Of a stretch of 64,000 bases of DNA, positions 46,699-56,462 are shown piece by piece. The stretch comes from Protea cynaroides (taxonomy: Eukaryota; Streptophyta; Magnoliopsida; Proteales; Proteaceae). A program made the translations under genes and the position numbers. The first letter of the stretch is position 1. Every line of letters starts with the position of its first letter. The stretch spans positions 31,365,343 through 31,429,342 of the forward strand of contig CM053265.1 in the NCBI GenBank assembly GCA_028583415.1. Reading direction: 5' to 3'. The notes beneath the pieces are model-generated. The model made no database searches and was not told the DNA's origin. It worked only from the letters and a program-made list of their open reading frames with translations.

Positions 46699-47934
46699 CT
46701 GTGGCCACATCAGGTGATGAGGCCGCATCCTCGGACATAACAGCATATACCAGTCCCTGATGGAATTGATTCTTGGGCTTAGGGCACTCTTGCCATAAGT
46801 CCCGGCTGGTTGCAGTTAAAACACTTTGGGGCTTCAGAATTTGGCTTTGGCTGAGGTAGAGCTGCTGGAGTAGTCTTGGTTGCAACAGTAATTTTCTGAG
46901 GACGGAAAGGCTTATATGTCTTGTTATTGCCTCCGTTGTAAGAATTTCCGGCTGGCCTTTTGATGCCTCTGTTCTGAGTAAAATAACTCTCCTTTTAGCT
47001 CGATTCGATAACTCGAGCAATCTGGACAGCTTCATTATAAATTCTCTTTTCTAAGCCCAGAACATGTTCTCTGATGTTTCCTCTCAGCGTGACAAACCTA
47101 CGGGTTTTGGTTTCTTCTTCTTGCATACTCAGTGGTGTGAAGAAAAACAGCTCTTCATAACGCTGTTGGTACGCATCCACTGACATCTGTCCCTGATAAA
47201 GACTCGGAAACTCCTTCTCCATCGAACTCCAAGCTCCGTGGAAAATATTTCTCAAAGAAGGCTTCTTTATATATAGCCCATGTCAGTAGGGCGTGCTTGG
47301 TCAGTAGATATGCCTTTGTGGATTTCCACCAATGATGTGCGTCGCCCTTGAGCATGAAGGTGGCGCATAGTAATTTCTCTTCCTCTATGATAGTCAACAT
47401 GAGGAAATTTCTCTCCATCTCGTCTATCCAGTGTGCTGGCCACAACGGATCAGACGGTTTGCCATTGAATTCCTTGGGTTTCATCTTCAAAAATCTCTCC
47501 ACTAGTCGAGAGTGGTCCAGCTGATTTTGGGGGTTTGCCCCAAACATCTGGGGTGGATACTGGTGATTCCCTTGAGCTGCTTCTGGAACCTGCACTGGAA
47601 TCTGGGCAGCTGGTTGTCGAGGTGTCTGAGGAGCTGGGTGGTTACCCACCGGTGCTGCACTGGCTTGTCCTGTGTTCATGGGTGCAGCCTGAGTGGCTTG
47701 AAACATAATTCCCATGGCAACCTGCATTTGAGCCTGTGCGTGTTGCATCTGCTGCAGTCTTTGTGCCAGATTCATCACCACGATTGTTAGCTCCTGTGGT
47801 GGAGGTGGCAAATTAGTAAGGTTTGCCGTTTCTGGATTACCCGGTGCATAGTTATTTTCTTGACTAGTCTCTTCCATGGGTGGTGGTGGTGGGACTGCAT
47901 TTCGGGTCTGTCGGGTCACCCTACGTCCAGACAT
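46664..47934 (-). pseudogene. gag: Copy D gag
   Basis: Capsid-nucleocapsid precursor, nearly identical to C's gag over the first 250 residues (MSGRRVTRQ at 47934, then PLWPAHWIDEMERNF and GDAHHWWKSTKAYL). Frameshifts near 47227, a 3-base-class loss near 47085, a Ser-to-stop change near 46997 and a further shift in the zinc-knuckle region break it. Acceptor-like TTTTCAG|GCA ends at 47960. Confidence 0.85.
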
Positions 47935-48064
47935 AATTCTCTTATGTGGTTGGTGGTGCCTGAAAATCATCAAAATAGGTGAGAAGTCATTTATATTTCA
48001 AGTAGGCACGCTAACCAATAATCAATTCTAATTCTAGCTCATTTTATAAAAAAATACTGTCTTT

Positions 48065-48290
48065 TCTATGCAGGATCGATGGTGAGGGTCGATGGTATGT
48101 CCGACCCTTAGTATCCGACCCTGGGATTGACCTGTTCTTCCCGAGAGCTAAGGGTCGATGCGAGGGTCGATGGGTATCCGACCCTCAGTTTCGACCCTTG
48201 ATTTTCTGTCAGATTCCCGAGAGCCGAGGGTCGATGGGAGGGTCGATTCGAGGGTCGATTGTGCTAGTCGAATTGTCCGACCCTCGGACC
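48065..48290. promoter_or_regulatory. GGGTCG/CGACCC hairpin cluster between gag and aORF, copy D
   Basis: Almost identical to 38890-39115, with the same stem-loop words at the same spacing. Confidence 0.45.
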
Positions 48291-48441
48291 AAATATCAGA
48301 TTTTTAAGATCCGATTCTGGGTCATTTCTTATTATTTCCCTCCCGTTTCGACTCTCCTCTCCACTCTGAGTTGCTACAGTGCTACTCCACTATTGTTGGT
48401 CGATTTTTGTCCGAGTTTCGACGTCCACGTCAGCCATACAG

Positions 48442-48881
48442 GTATGTTCTCATTTTTACCTGTTTTTAGGTTTCTATTTCTAGGTTTTTGTCTATTTAAC
48501 TTGTATTTTTCAAATTAAACTTTTTCCAATCGTAAAAATTCGATTTTTATTAGGGGCTTTTGTTATTGGTGTCTCGAGGAACGAAAGCCCTCAAAATTTT
48601 TTGAGTTTCATCGGTTGGTTATCGAGAAACTTGAAATTTTCTCTTTTTGCCCTAATTTGTCGACATTTTCGATTTTTCTTGAATTTCATCAAATTGGACA
48701 TCGTCAGTTAAAATTTCCTATTGTATGTGGGTTGTAGGATGTATTTTAACCTACGTAAGTTCTCATGCCCACTTGTATGGTGGGAAATAGGGCTTTATCG
48801 TTACTTACGTCATTATTAAATCGAATTTTGGATTTTTGTCCCATAATTTCCTTATTTTTCCTTCTCTTTCTTGTTTTGCAG
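48442..48881 (+). other. 5'-UTR intron of copy D aORF
   Basis: 440 bp, donor TACAG|GTATGT, acceptor TTGTTTTGCAG. Confidence 0.65.
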
Positions 48882-48886
48882 ATACC

Positions 48887-49149
48887 ATGGCTCGTACCAA
48901 GGTACCCAGAGTTTGTGATCCCCTTCGCTTCCGTTCCAATGAAGCCGAGGCACGGTATGCTGACTATGCCCATAAGAAGGTTGAGGGTGGCCGTATGGTG
49001 AACTTGGTTGAGTTAGCCGTGTTCAACGTAGAGGGAGCCTTTGGTGACATGGGGTGGCTCCCTGTCATTACATACGACGCGTGCACATGTCCAGATTTGG
49101 TGCGTCAATTCTATTGTAATCTCCAGGTGGTGGGGAATTACAATGACGT
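48887..49149 (+). pseudogene. Copy D antisense ORF, 3'-truncated
   Basis: Starts MARTKVPRVCDPLRFRSNEA and stays open for 88 codons through LVRQFYCNLQVVGNYND. It is cut at 49148-49149, where the sequence switches to an A-type LTR; the joined frame stops at 49156. The remaining 350 or so codons, the PBS and D's own 5' LTR are gone. Confidence 0.8.
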
Positions 49150-50709
49150 AGAATGAAATTCTTGACTCAAACCATGGGGGTCGCACGTGGGGTCGATTGG
49201 GAATCGACCCTACCAGACCATAGGATCGACCCCCAGCATTTGGGAAGTCTAGGAATGGGGTGGTCGCACCCAAGGTCGATGGAACATCTGACCCTAGCAT
49301 CGACCCTACCCTGGGGGTCGCAGTAAACTGCTACCCTACCTGCGACCCACCCTGCGACCCTCGCTTAGTAGCAAGTCTAAAATTGCCGGAATGACTTCTA
49401 ACTAAAATCTATCGACTTGTTAGGTTTTTCTATTGATATAAAAGTGATTCTTAAAGCTTGAAAGAGGATCTACACTCAAGCAAAGGTGAGGGAACAAGAC
49501 CTAAACTAATTGGCTAATAATAAACTGTTTTATTTCTTGAGTCCAATGCCATGACTGATTCTATGCGTGTATGCTTGTAATGTGCATTCAACATGTCATC
49601 CAATATTTCTATTATTACTGTTCATGCATATTTACTTCATTGTTTATAACATGATGATGATGATGATGATAAGAATAGGCATGTGAATGTTTGTGTTTGG
49701 TCAGTGTACTTGATGCGGATAGGGGATGGTATCAACCGATATTTCAATACCATTTTCATTGGGTATATTGTGCCATAACTCTATACAAGTCTTGTCCACT
49801 GACATCGTCGTATCGCCATTACCTTAGCAGAACTATTATGTCGTAGGGTATCAGGGGAGGTGGTCTCGAATCGTATAGTCTTCGACTCTGCCGGGGGGCC
49901 TTAGCTCTATCTCTATCGATGTATTGAGGGATGCTGGAGTGAGGCCTTGGATACACTGATTGAAATTAGGATTGGTTAGTTGCGAGCCCTGTTTGCAAGC
50001 CCTCGCCAGTAGGGGTTTACGTGTTGGTATGAGGCAACCGGTACTGCCATGCCATTTTCATGGGGGTATATTGTGTCATATTGGGTGCATGTGGGGTCGA
50101 CAATGCCATTTTCATTAGGAGGTTTCTCACACTGTGTATAGAGGTAAGGCGGTCATCGTACCTTTCTATAGCACATTGCAAACTGGTATACCAGACCACA
50201 GATATGAATTGAATGCATGCATATGCTTGTTGCATTATTTTGTTTGCTCACTGAGCCGTGATGTGTGCTCACCCTTTCGACGTCAAATATTTTTAGTTGA
50301 TCATGCAGGTTCCACTGTTGAAGACTATATGAATGCTTCTGTGTACAAACACATTGTTGTGATGGAGGCTGAAGGCTTAGTAGAGACACATGACTCCTCA
50401 TGCGAGTGCAACTCATGTGTTTTCGATTAGATTTTTATTTGAATTATTAAGGAAATGTAATTTGATATTTTATTTACTTATGTCTTGGTTGATACAATAT
50501 AATTTGATATTTTATTTATGATTATCACAGTTAGATTCCTCAGTTCATTTAATATTAAGACTTTCGCTATTGTGTATTTATTCTGATTATGGTTGTAGAT
50601 GTGTATGGTTTAGTTTACAAGGATACAACTTAATAGAGATCTTGGTTGAACCATTGGTTTATTAGCGGTTCATCACACTCATCTGAATAGTGTGGAATTG
50701 GATGTGACA
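49148..50709 (+). repeat. Element A 3' LTR, 5'-truncated
   Basis: Corresponds to 14614-16177 of the 5' LTR, so the first 740 or so bases, with the TATA box, are deleted. It ends TGTGACA at 50709 and is followed by satellite. It is visibly closer to A's 5' LTR than to B's or C's. The (ATG)n tract is at 49651-49671. Confidence 0.88.
50296..50430 (+). CDS. Conserved LTR small ORF (element A 3' LTR)
   Basis: 44 residues plus TAG: VDHAGSTVEDYMNASVYK and onward to CECNSCVFD. Open, with several substitutions but no length change relative to the 5' LTR copy. Function unknown. Confidence 0.4.
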   Translation, partial: VDHAGSTVEDYMNASVYKHIVVMEAEGLVETHDSSCECNSCVFD

Positions 50710-51135
50710 AAAATGTAGAAGAAAAAAGAAAAAAAAGAAGAAGAATAAGTAGAAGAAGACGAATGAAGCAAAAGAAGATGAAGAGGAATGAAGAAAACAA
50801 TGAGAAAGAAGAACATAGAAGAAGAAAAAGAAGAATGAAGAAGAAGAAGTATAAAGAAGAAGAATGTAGAAGAAGAATGAGGAACAGAGAAGAAGAATGA
50901 AGAATAAAGAAGAATAATGAAGAAAAGAATGAGAAAGAAGAACATAGAAGAAGAAGAATGAAGAAGAAGAATGTAGAATAAGCATGAAGAACAAAGAAAA
51001 AGAATGATGAAGAAAAAGAAGAAGATGAAGAAAGTAGTTGAAAGAAAAAGAATGAAAAAGAAAGAATAAGATAAAGTAGAAAAAAAACGAAAAAGAAAGA
51101 AGAAGAATCAGAAGAAATTTACCACAAAAAAAAAA
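50710..51135 (+). repeat. Satellite unit 6, right part
   Basis: The rest of the purine arm of the unit interrupted at 13872. The first four bases, AAAA, repeat the left flank. Confidence 0.85.
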
Positions 51136-52292
51136 GATGTAGAAGGGCGCTGGCGTACTTCTAAAGTGCGCTGCGCACTTCCTTTTCTTCTTCTTTATTC
51201 TGCTTCCACTTTTTCTTTCATCATGTCCTTTTTTTCTTTTTCTTCTTCATTCTTCTTCTTCCGTCTTCTTTTTCCTTCTTCTTCTTCATTCTTCTTCTTC
51301 ATTCTTCTTCTTTCTTCTTTTCATTCATCTTCTTATTTTTCTTCTTCTTCATTCTTCTTCTATTTTCTACCTTTCTGTGACACTATGGGTTACGATCATC
51401 TCATGTGTTAACATCCAAGTTTTATTCTTCTGACAATCTGATTTGAAGACCCAACTCCTTCTTAGGATTAAGCTACTCTCTAGCACAATCACATTTGGAT
51501 TCCCTCTGCATTTAGAAGGTGCGGTTGAGATTGAGTGTTGGGTTTGCAACTCAGATTGTCAAAAGAATAAAAGTTGGAAGCCTAATTGCAAATGATCGTG
51601 AACCAAATTGTCATAAAATGGTTCAAGCTATGCCCGTGCTCTTTGAATGAAAAAGAAAACATATAAAAATAATGTAGAAGGAGGAAAAAGAAGAATAAGA
51701 AGAAGGGGACGAAACATGAAGAATGAAGAAGAAGAAAGAAGAAGAATGAAGAAGAAAGTGGAAGAGAAAGAAGAAAAATAATGAAGAAAAAAGATGAAGC
51801 AGAAGAAAAGGAAGAAAAATAAGAAGAATGAAGAAGAACAAGAAGAAGAACGAAGAAGAAAAAGAAAGAGGAAGAATGAAGATGAAGATTGAAAAATGGC
51901 GATGAAAAAAATGAAAAAGAAGAAGAATATGTAGAAGAAGACGAATGAAGCAGAAGAAGACGAATGAAGAAGAAGATGATGAAGAAGAATGGAGAAAACA
52001 ACGAGAAAGAAGAAAGTAGAACATAGAAGAAAAAGAAGAAGAATGAAGAAGAAGAATGAGGAACAGAGAAGAATGAAGAATGAAGAAGAATAATGAAGAA
52101 AAGAATGAGAAAGAAGAACATAGAAGAAGAAGAATGAAGAAGAAGAATGTAGAAGAAGCATGAAGAACAAAGAAAAAGAATGATGAAGAAAAAGAAGAAG
52201 TTGAAGAAAGTAGTTGAAAGAAGAAGAAAAAGTAGAAGATGAACGAAAAAGAAAGAAGAAGAATCAGAAGAAATTTTCCAAAAAAAAAAAAA
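51136..52292 (+). repeat. Satellite unit 7
   Basis: 1157 bp. Core inverted arms are at 51376-51452 and 51540-51614 with an 87-bp spacer. The purine arm is nearly identical to that of unit 8. Confidence 0.85.
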
Positions 52293-53447
52293 GATGTAGA
52301 AGGGCGCTGGTGCACTTTAGAAGTGCGCTGGTGAACTTTAGAAGTGCGCTGCGCTGGTGCACTTCTAAGGTGCGCTGGTGCACTTCCTCTTCTTCTTCTT
52401 TATTCTTCTTCCACTTCTTCTTTAATCATGTTCTTTTTTATTTTTTCTTCTTCATTCTTCTTCTTATTTTTCTTCTTCTTCATTCTTTTTCTGTTTTCCA
52501 CCTTTCAGTGACACTATGGGTTACGATCATCTCGTGTGTTAGCATCCAAGTTTTATTCTTCTGACAATCTGATTTGAAGACCCAACTCCTTCTTAGGATT
52601 AAGCTACTCTCAAGCGGAATCGCATTTGGATTCCCTCTGCATCTAGAAGGTGCGGTTGAGATTGAGTGTTGGATTTGCAACTTAAATTGTTAGAAGAATA
52701 AAAGTTGGATGTCTAATTACAAATGACCGTGAACCATATTGTCATAAAAAGGTGCAAACTGTGCCAGTGCACTTTGAATGAAAAAGAAAACATATAAGAA
52801 TAATGTAGAAGGAGGAAAAAGAAGAATAACAAGAAGGGGATGAAACATGAAGAATGAAGAAGAAGAGAGAAGAAGAATGAAGAAGAAAGTGGAAGAGAAA
52901 GAAGAAAAATAATGAAGAAAAAAGATGAAGCAGAAGAAAAGGAAGAAAAATAAGAAGAATGAAGAAGAACAAGAAGAAGAACGAAGAAGAAAAAGAAAGA
53001 GGAAGAATGAAGATGAAGATTGAAAAATGGCGATGAAAAAAATGAAAAAGAAGAAGAATATGTAGAAGAAGACGAATGAAGCAGAAGAAGACGAATGAAG
53101 AAGAAGATGATGAAGAAGAATGGAGAAAACAACGAGAAAGAAGAAAGTAGAACATAGAAGAAAAAGAAGAAGAATGAAGAAGAAGAATGAGGAACAGAGA
53201 AGAATGAAGAATGAAGAAGAATAATGAAGAAAAGAATGAGAAAGAAGAACATAGAAGAAGAAGAATGAAGAAGAAGAATGTAGAAGAAGCATGAAGAACA
53301 AAGAAAAAGAATGATGAAGAAAAAGAAGAAGATGAAGAAAGTAGTTGAAAGAAGAATAATGAAAAAGAAAGACGAAGAAAATGTACAAGAAGAACGAAAA
53401 AGAATAAAGAAGAATCAGAAGAAATTTAACACAAAAAGAGAAAAAAA
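52293..53447 (+). repeat. Satellite unit 8
   Basis: 1155 bp. The junction carries four GTGCACTT/AAGTGCGC-type copies, the most in the window. The pyrimidine arm is short. The core arms start near 52507 and 52671. Confidence 0.85.
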
Positions 53448-54642
53448 GATGTAGAAGGGCGGTGGCGCACTTCTGAAGTTCGCTGGTGCACTTCCTCTTC
53501 TTCATCATTATTCTTCTTCTACTTCTTCTTTCATCATGTCCTTTTTTCTTTTTCTTTTTCTTCTTCATTCTTCTTCTTCCGTCTTCTTTTTCCTTCGTCT
53601 TCTTCATTCTTCTTCTTCTTTCTTCTTCTCATTCATCTTCTTATTTTTCTTCTTCTGTTTTCCACCATTCCGTGACACTTTGGGTTACGATCATCTCATG
53701 TGTTAGCATCCAAGTTTTATTCTTCTGACAATCTGATTTGAAGACCCAACTCCTTCTTAGGATTAAACTACTATCTAGCACAATCGCATTTGGATTCCCT
53801 CTGCATCTAGAAGGTGCGGTTGAGATTGAGTGTTGGGTTTGCAACTCAGATTGTCAAATAAAATTTGGGTGCCTAATTGCAGATGATCGGGAACCATGTT
53901 GCCATAAAATGGTGCAAACTGTGCCCGTGCTCTTTGAATGAAAAAGAAAACGAAGATGAATATTGTAGAAGGTGGAAAAAGAAGAATAAGAAGAAGAGGA
54001 CGAAACATGTAGAATGAAGAAGGATGAAAATGAAAGATGAAGTAAAAGACGAAAAATAATGAAAAAAAAGACGAAGCAAAAGAAAAATGAAGAAAAGGAA
54101 GAAAAAGAATGAAGAAGAAGAAAAAAAGAACGAAGAAGAAAAAGAAAGAAGAAGAATGAAGAAGAAGAAAAAGAAGATGAAGATTGAAAAATGGAGAAGA
54201 AAAAAGAGGAAAAAGAAGAAGAATAGGTAGAAGAAGACGAATGAAGCAGAAGAAGACCAACGAAGAAGAAGAAGATGAAGAGGAATGAAGAAAACAACGA
54301 GAAAGAAGAACGAAGAACATAGAAGAAGAAGAAGAAGAAGAAGAAGAATGAAGAAAAAGAATGTAGAAGAAGAATGAGGAATAGAGAAGAAGAATGAAGA
54401 ATGAAGAAGATTAATGAAAAAAAATGAAGGAGAAAGAAGAACATAGAAGAAGAAGAATGAAGAAGAAGAATGTAGAAGAAGCATGAAGAACAAAGAAAAA
54501 GAATGATGAAGAAAAAGAAGAAGATGAAGAAAGTAGTTGAAAGAAGAAGAATGAAAAAGAAAGAAGAAGAAAAAGTAGAAGATGAACAAAAAAGAAAGAA
54601 GAAGAATTAGAAGAAATTTACCACAAGAAAAGAAAAGAAAAA
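53448..54642 (+). repeat. Satellite unit 9
   Basis: 1195 bp. The core arms start near 53672 and 53835. Confidence 0.85.
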
Positions 54643-55762
54643 GATGTAGAAGGACATTGGCGCACTTCTAAAGTGCGCTGGCGCATTTCCTCTTCTTCTT
54701 CTTTATTCTTCTTCCATTTCATCTTTCATCATGTCCTTTTTTCTTTTTCTTCTTCATTCTTCTTCTTATTTTTCTTCTTCTTCATTCTTCTTCTGTTTTC
54801 CACCTTTCTGTGACACTATGGGTTACGATCATCTCGTGTGTTAGCATCCAAGTTTTATTCTTCTGACAATCTGATTTGAAGACCCAACTCCTTCTTAGGA
54901 TTAAGCTACTCTCTAGCGCAATCGCATTTGGATTCCCTTTGCATCTAGAAGGTAAGGTTGAGATTGAGTGATGGGTTTGCAACTCAGATTCTCAGAAGAA
55001 TAAAATTTGGATGCCTAATTGCAGCTGATCGTGAACCTTATTGGCATAAAATGGTGCAAACTATGCCCGTGCTCTTTGAATGAAAAAGAAAACGAAGAAG
55101 AATAATGTAGATGGAGGAAAAATAGGAATAAGAAGAAGAAGACGAAACATGAAGAATGAAGAAGAAGAAAGAGGAAGAATGAAGAAGAAAGAGGAAGAGA
55201 AGGAAGAAAAATAATGAGGAAAAAAGATGAAGCAGAAGAAAAGGAAGAAAAAGCAGAAGAATGAAGAAGAAGAAGAAGAAGAACGAAGAAGAAAAAGAAA
55301 GAAGAAGAAAATGATGATGAAGATGGAAAAATTGAGAAGAAAAAAGAGGAAAAAGAAGAAGAATAAGTAGAAGAAGTTGAATGAAGCAGAAAAAGACGAA
55401 TGAAGAAGAAGAAGATGAAGAGGAATGAAGAAAACAATGAGAAAGAAGAAAGAAGAACATTGAAGAAGAAGAAGAAGAAGAATGAAGAAGAAGAATGAAG
55501 AAGAAGAAGAATGAAGAAGAAGAATGTAGAAGAAGAAGAATGAAGAATGAAGAAGAATAATGAAGAAAAGAATGAGAAAGAAGAAAATATATGAGGAAGA
55601 ATGAAGAAGAAGAATGTTGAAGAAGCATGAAGAACAAAGAAAAAGAAGAAGATGAAGAAAGTAGTTGAAAGAAGAAGAATGAAAAAAAATGAAGAAGAGA
55701 ATGTAGAAGAAGGACGAAAAAGAAAGAAGAAGAATTAGAAGAAATTTATCAGGAAAAAAAAA
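54643..55762 (+). repeat. Satellite unit 10
   Basis: 1120 bp, the shortest unit. The core arms start near 54809 and 54973. Confidence 0.85.
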
Positions 55763-55780
55763 GATGTCGATGGGCACTAG

Positions 55781-56462
55781 ATGCCATATGGTTGATAGTC
55801 GATCGGCTTACCAAGACAGTTGGCTTCATCATTGTCAGACCTCAGTACACCATGGACAAGCTAGCTATATGTGGATAATATAGTCAAACTTTACGGCGTC
55901 CCAGAGAGTATAGTATATGAAAGAGATCCCTGTTTTACATCAAAGTTCTGGGAAGGATTACATAAAGCCGTGGGGACCAATTTAAAGTTTAGTACAGCTT
56001 TTCACCCTCAGACAGACGGGAAGTCACAGAGAACTATTCAAATCTTGGCAGACATGCTTCGAGCGTGTGTCCTAGATTTTAAAGGAACTTGTGACGAGAA
56101 GCTATTGCTCATCAAGTCTGCTTATAACAATAGTTACCAGGCTACAATCTAGATAGCTCCATATGAAGCACTCTATGGGAAGAAATGTTGTACATCTCTG
56201 TTATGGAATGAGGTGGGAGAGAGAAGGATTGTATGACTGGAGTTCGTAGAAGAAACTTGTTGAATGATTGATCAAATTAAGGAAAGAGTGAAGATAGCTC
56301 AAGTTTGACAAAAGCACTACACAGATAACCAACGTCGAGATCTGGAGTTTGCAGTGGGTGATAAGGCATTTTTGAAGATATCACCTGTGTGAGGTCTGAA
56401 AAGGTTCGGTAAGAAGGGGAAGTTATGCCCCAGGTATGTGGGACCATACAAGATATTGACCA
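55781..56462 (+). pseudogene. pol: Integrase fragment of an H-like chromovirus
   Basis: Plus-strand piece of pol without LTR or PBS at its left edge. It covers the integrase core (DAIWLIVDRLTKT, YTMDKLA, YVDNIVKLYGVPESIV, HPQTDGKSQRTIQILADML) and the start of the C-terminal domain (GDKAFLKISPV, then PRYVGPYKILT). YERDPCFTS replaces the usual SDRDP, losing a catalytic Asp, and at least five stops are present. It is closest in wording to element H. It is cut on the right by H's LTR (last five bases GACCA), so its continuation may lie beyond H, outside the window. Confidence 0.8.

Larger units (their letters stand above)
13873..50709. mobile_element. Nested block of Tekay-like chromovirus elements inserted in one satellite unit
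   Basis: The outermost element is A (+). Its 5' LTR starts at 13873 and what is left of its 3' LTR ends at 50709. Inside lie B (+, 21940-29308), C (-, 29309-43581) and the duplicated, truncated copy D (-, 43582-49147). The assignment rests on LTR ends (TGTAAG, TGTGACA), PBS positions, gag/pol content and the way each element stops at another's LTR edge. The order of events is inferred. Confidence 0.8.
50710..55780 (+). repeat. GAA/TTC foldback satellite, array 2
   Basis: Continues array 1 in the same orientation and phase, starting in the purine arm of unit 6. It holds four complete units and the start of another, and stops about 18 bases into that next junction, where an integrase fragment begins. 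Units are slightly shorter than in array 1. Confidence 0.9.
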
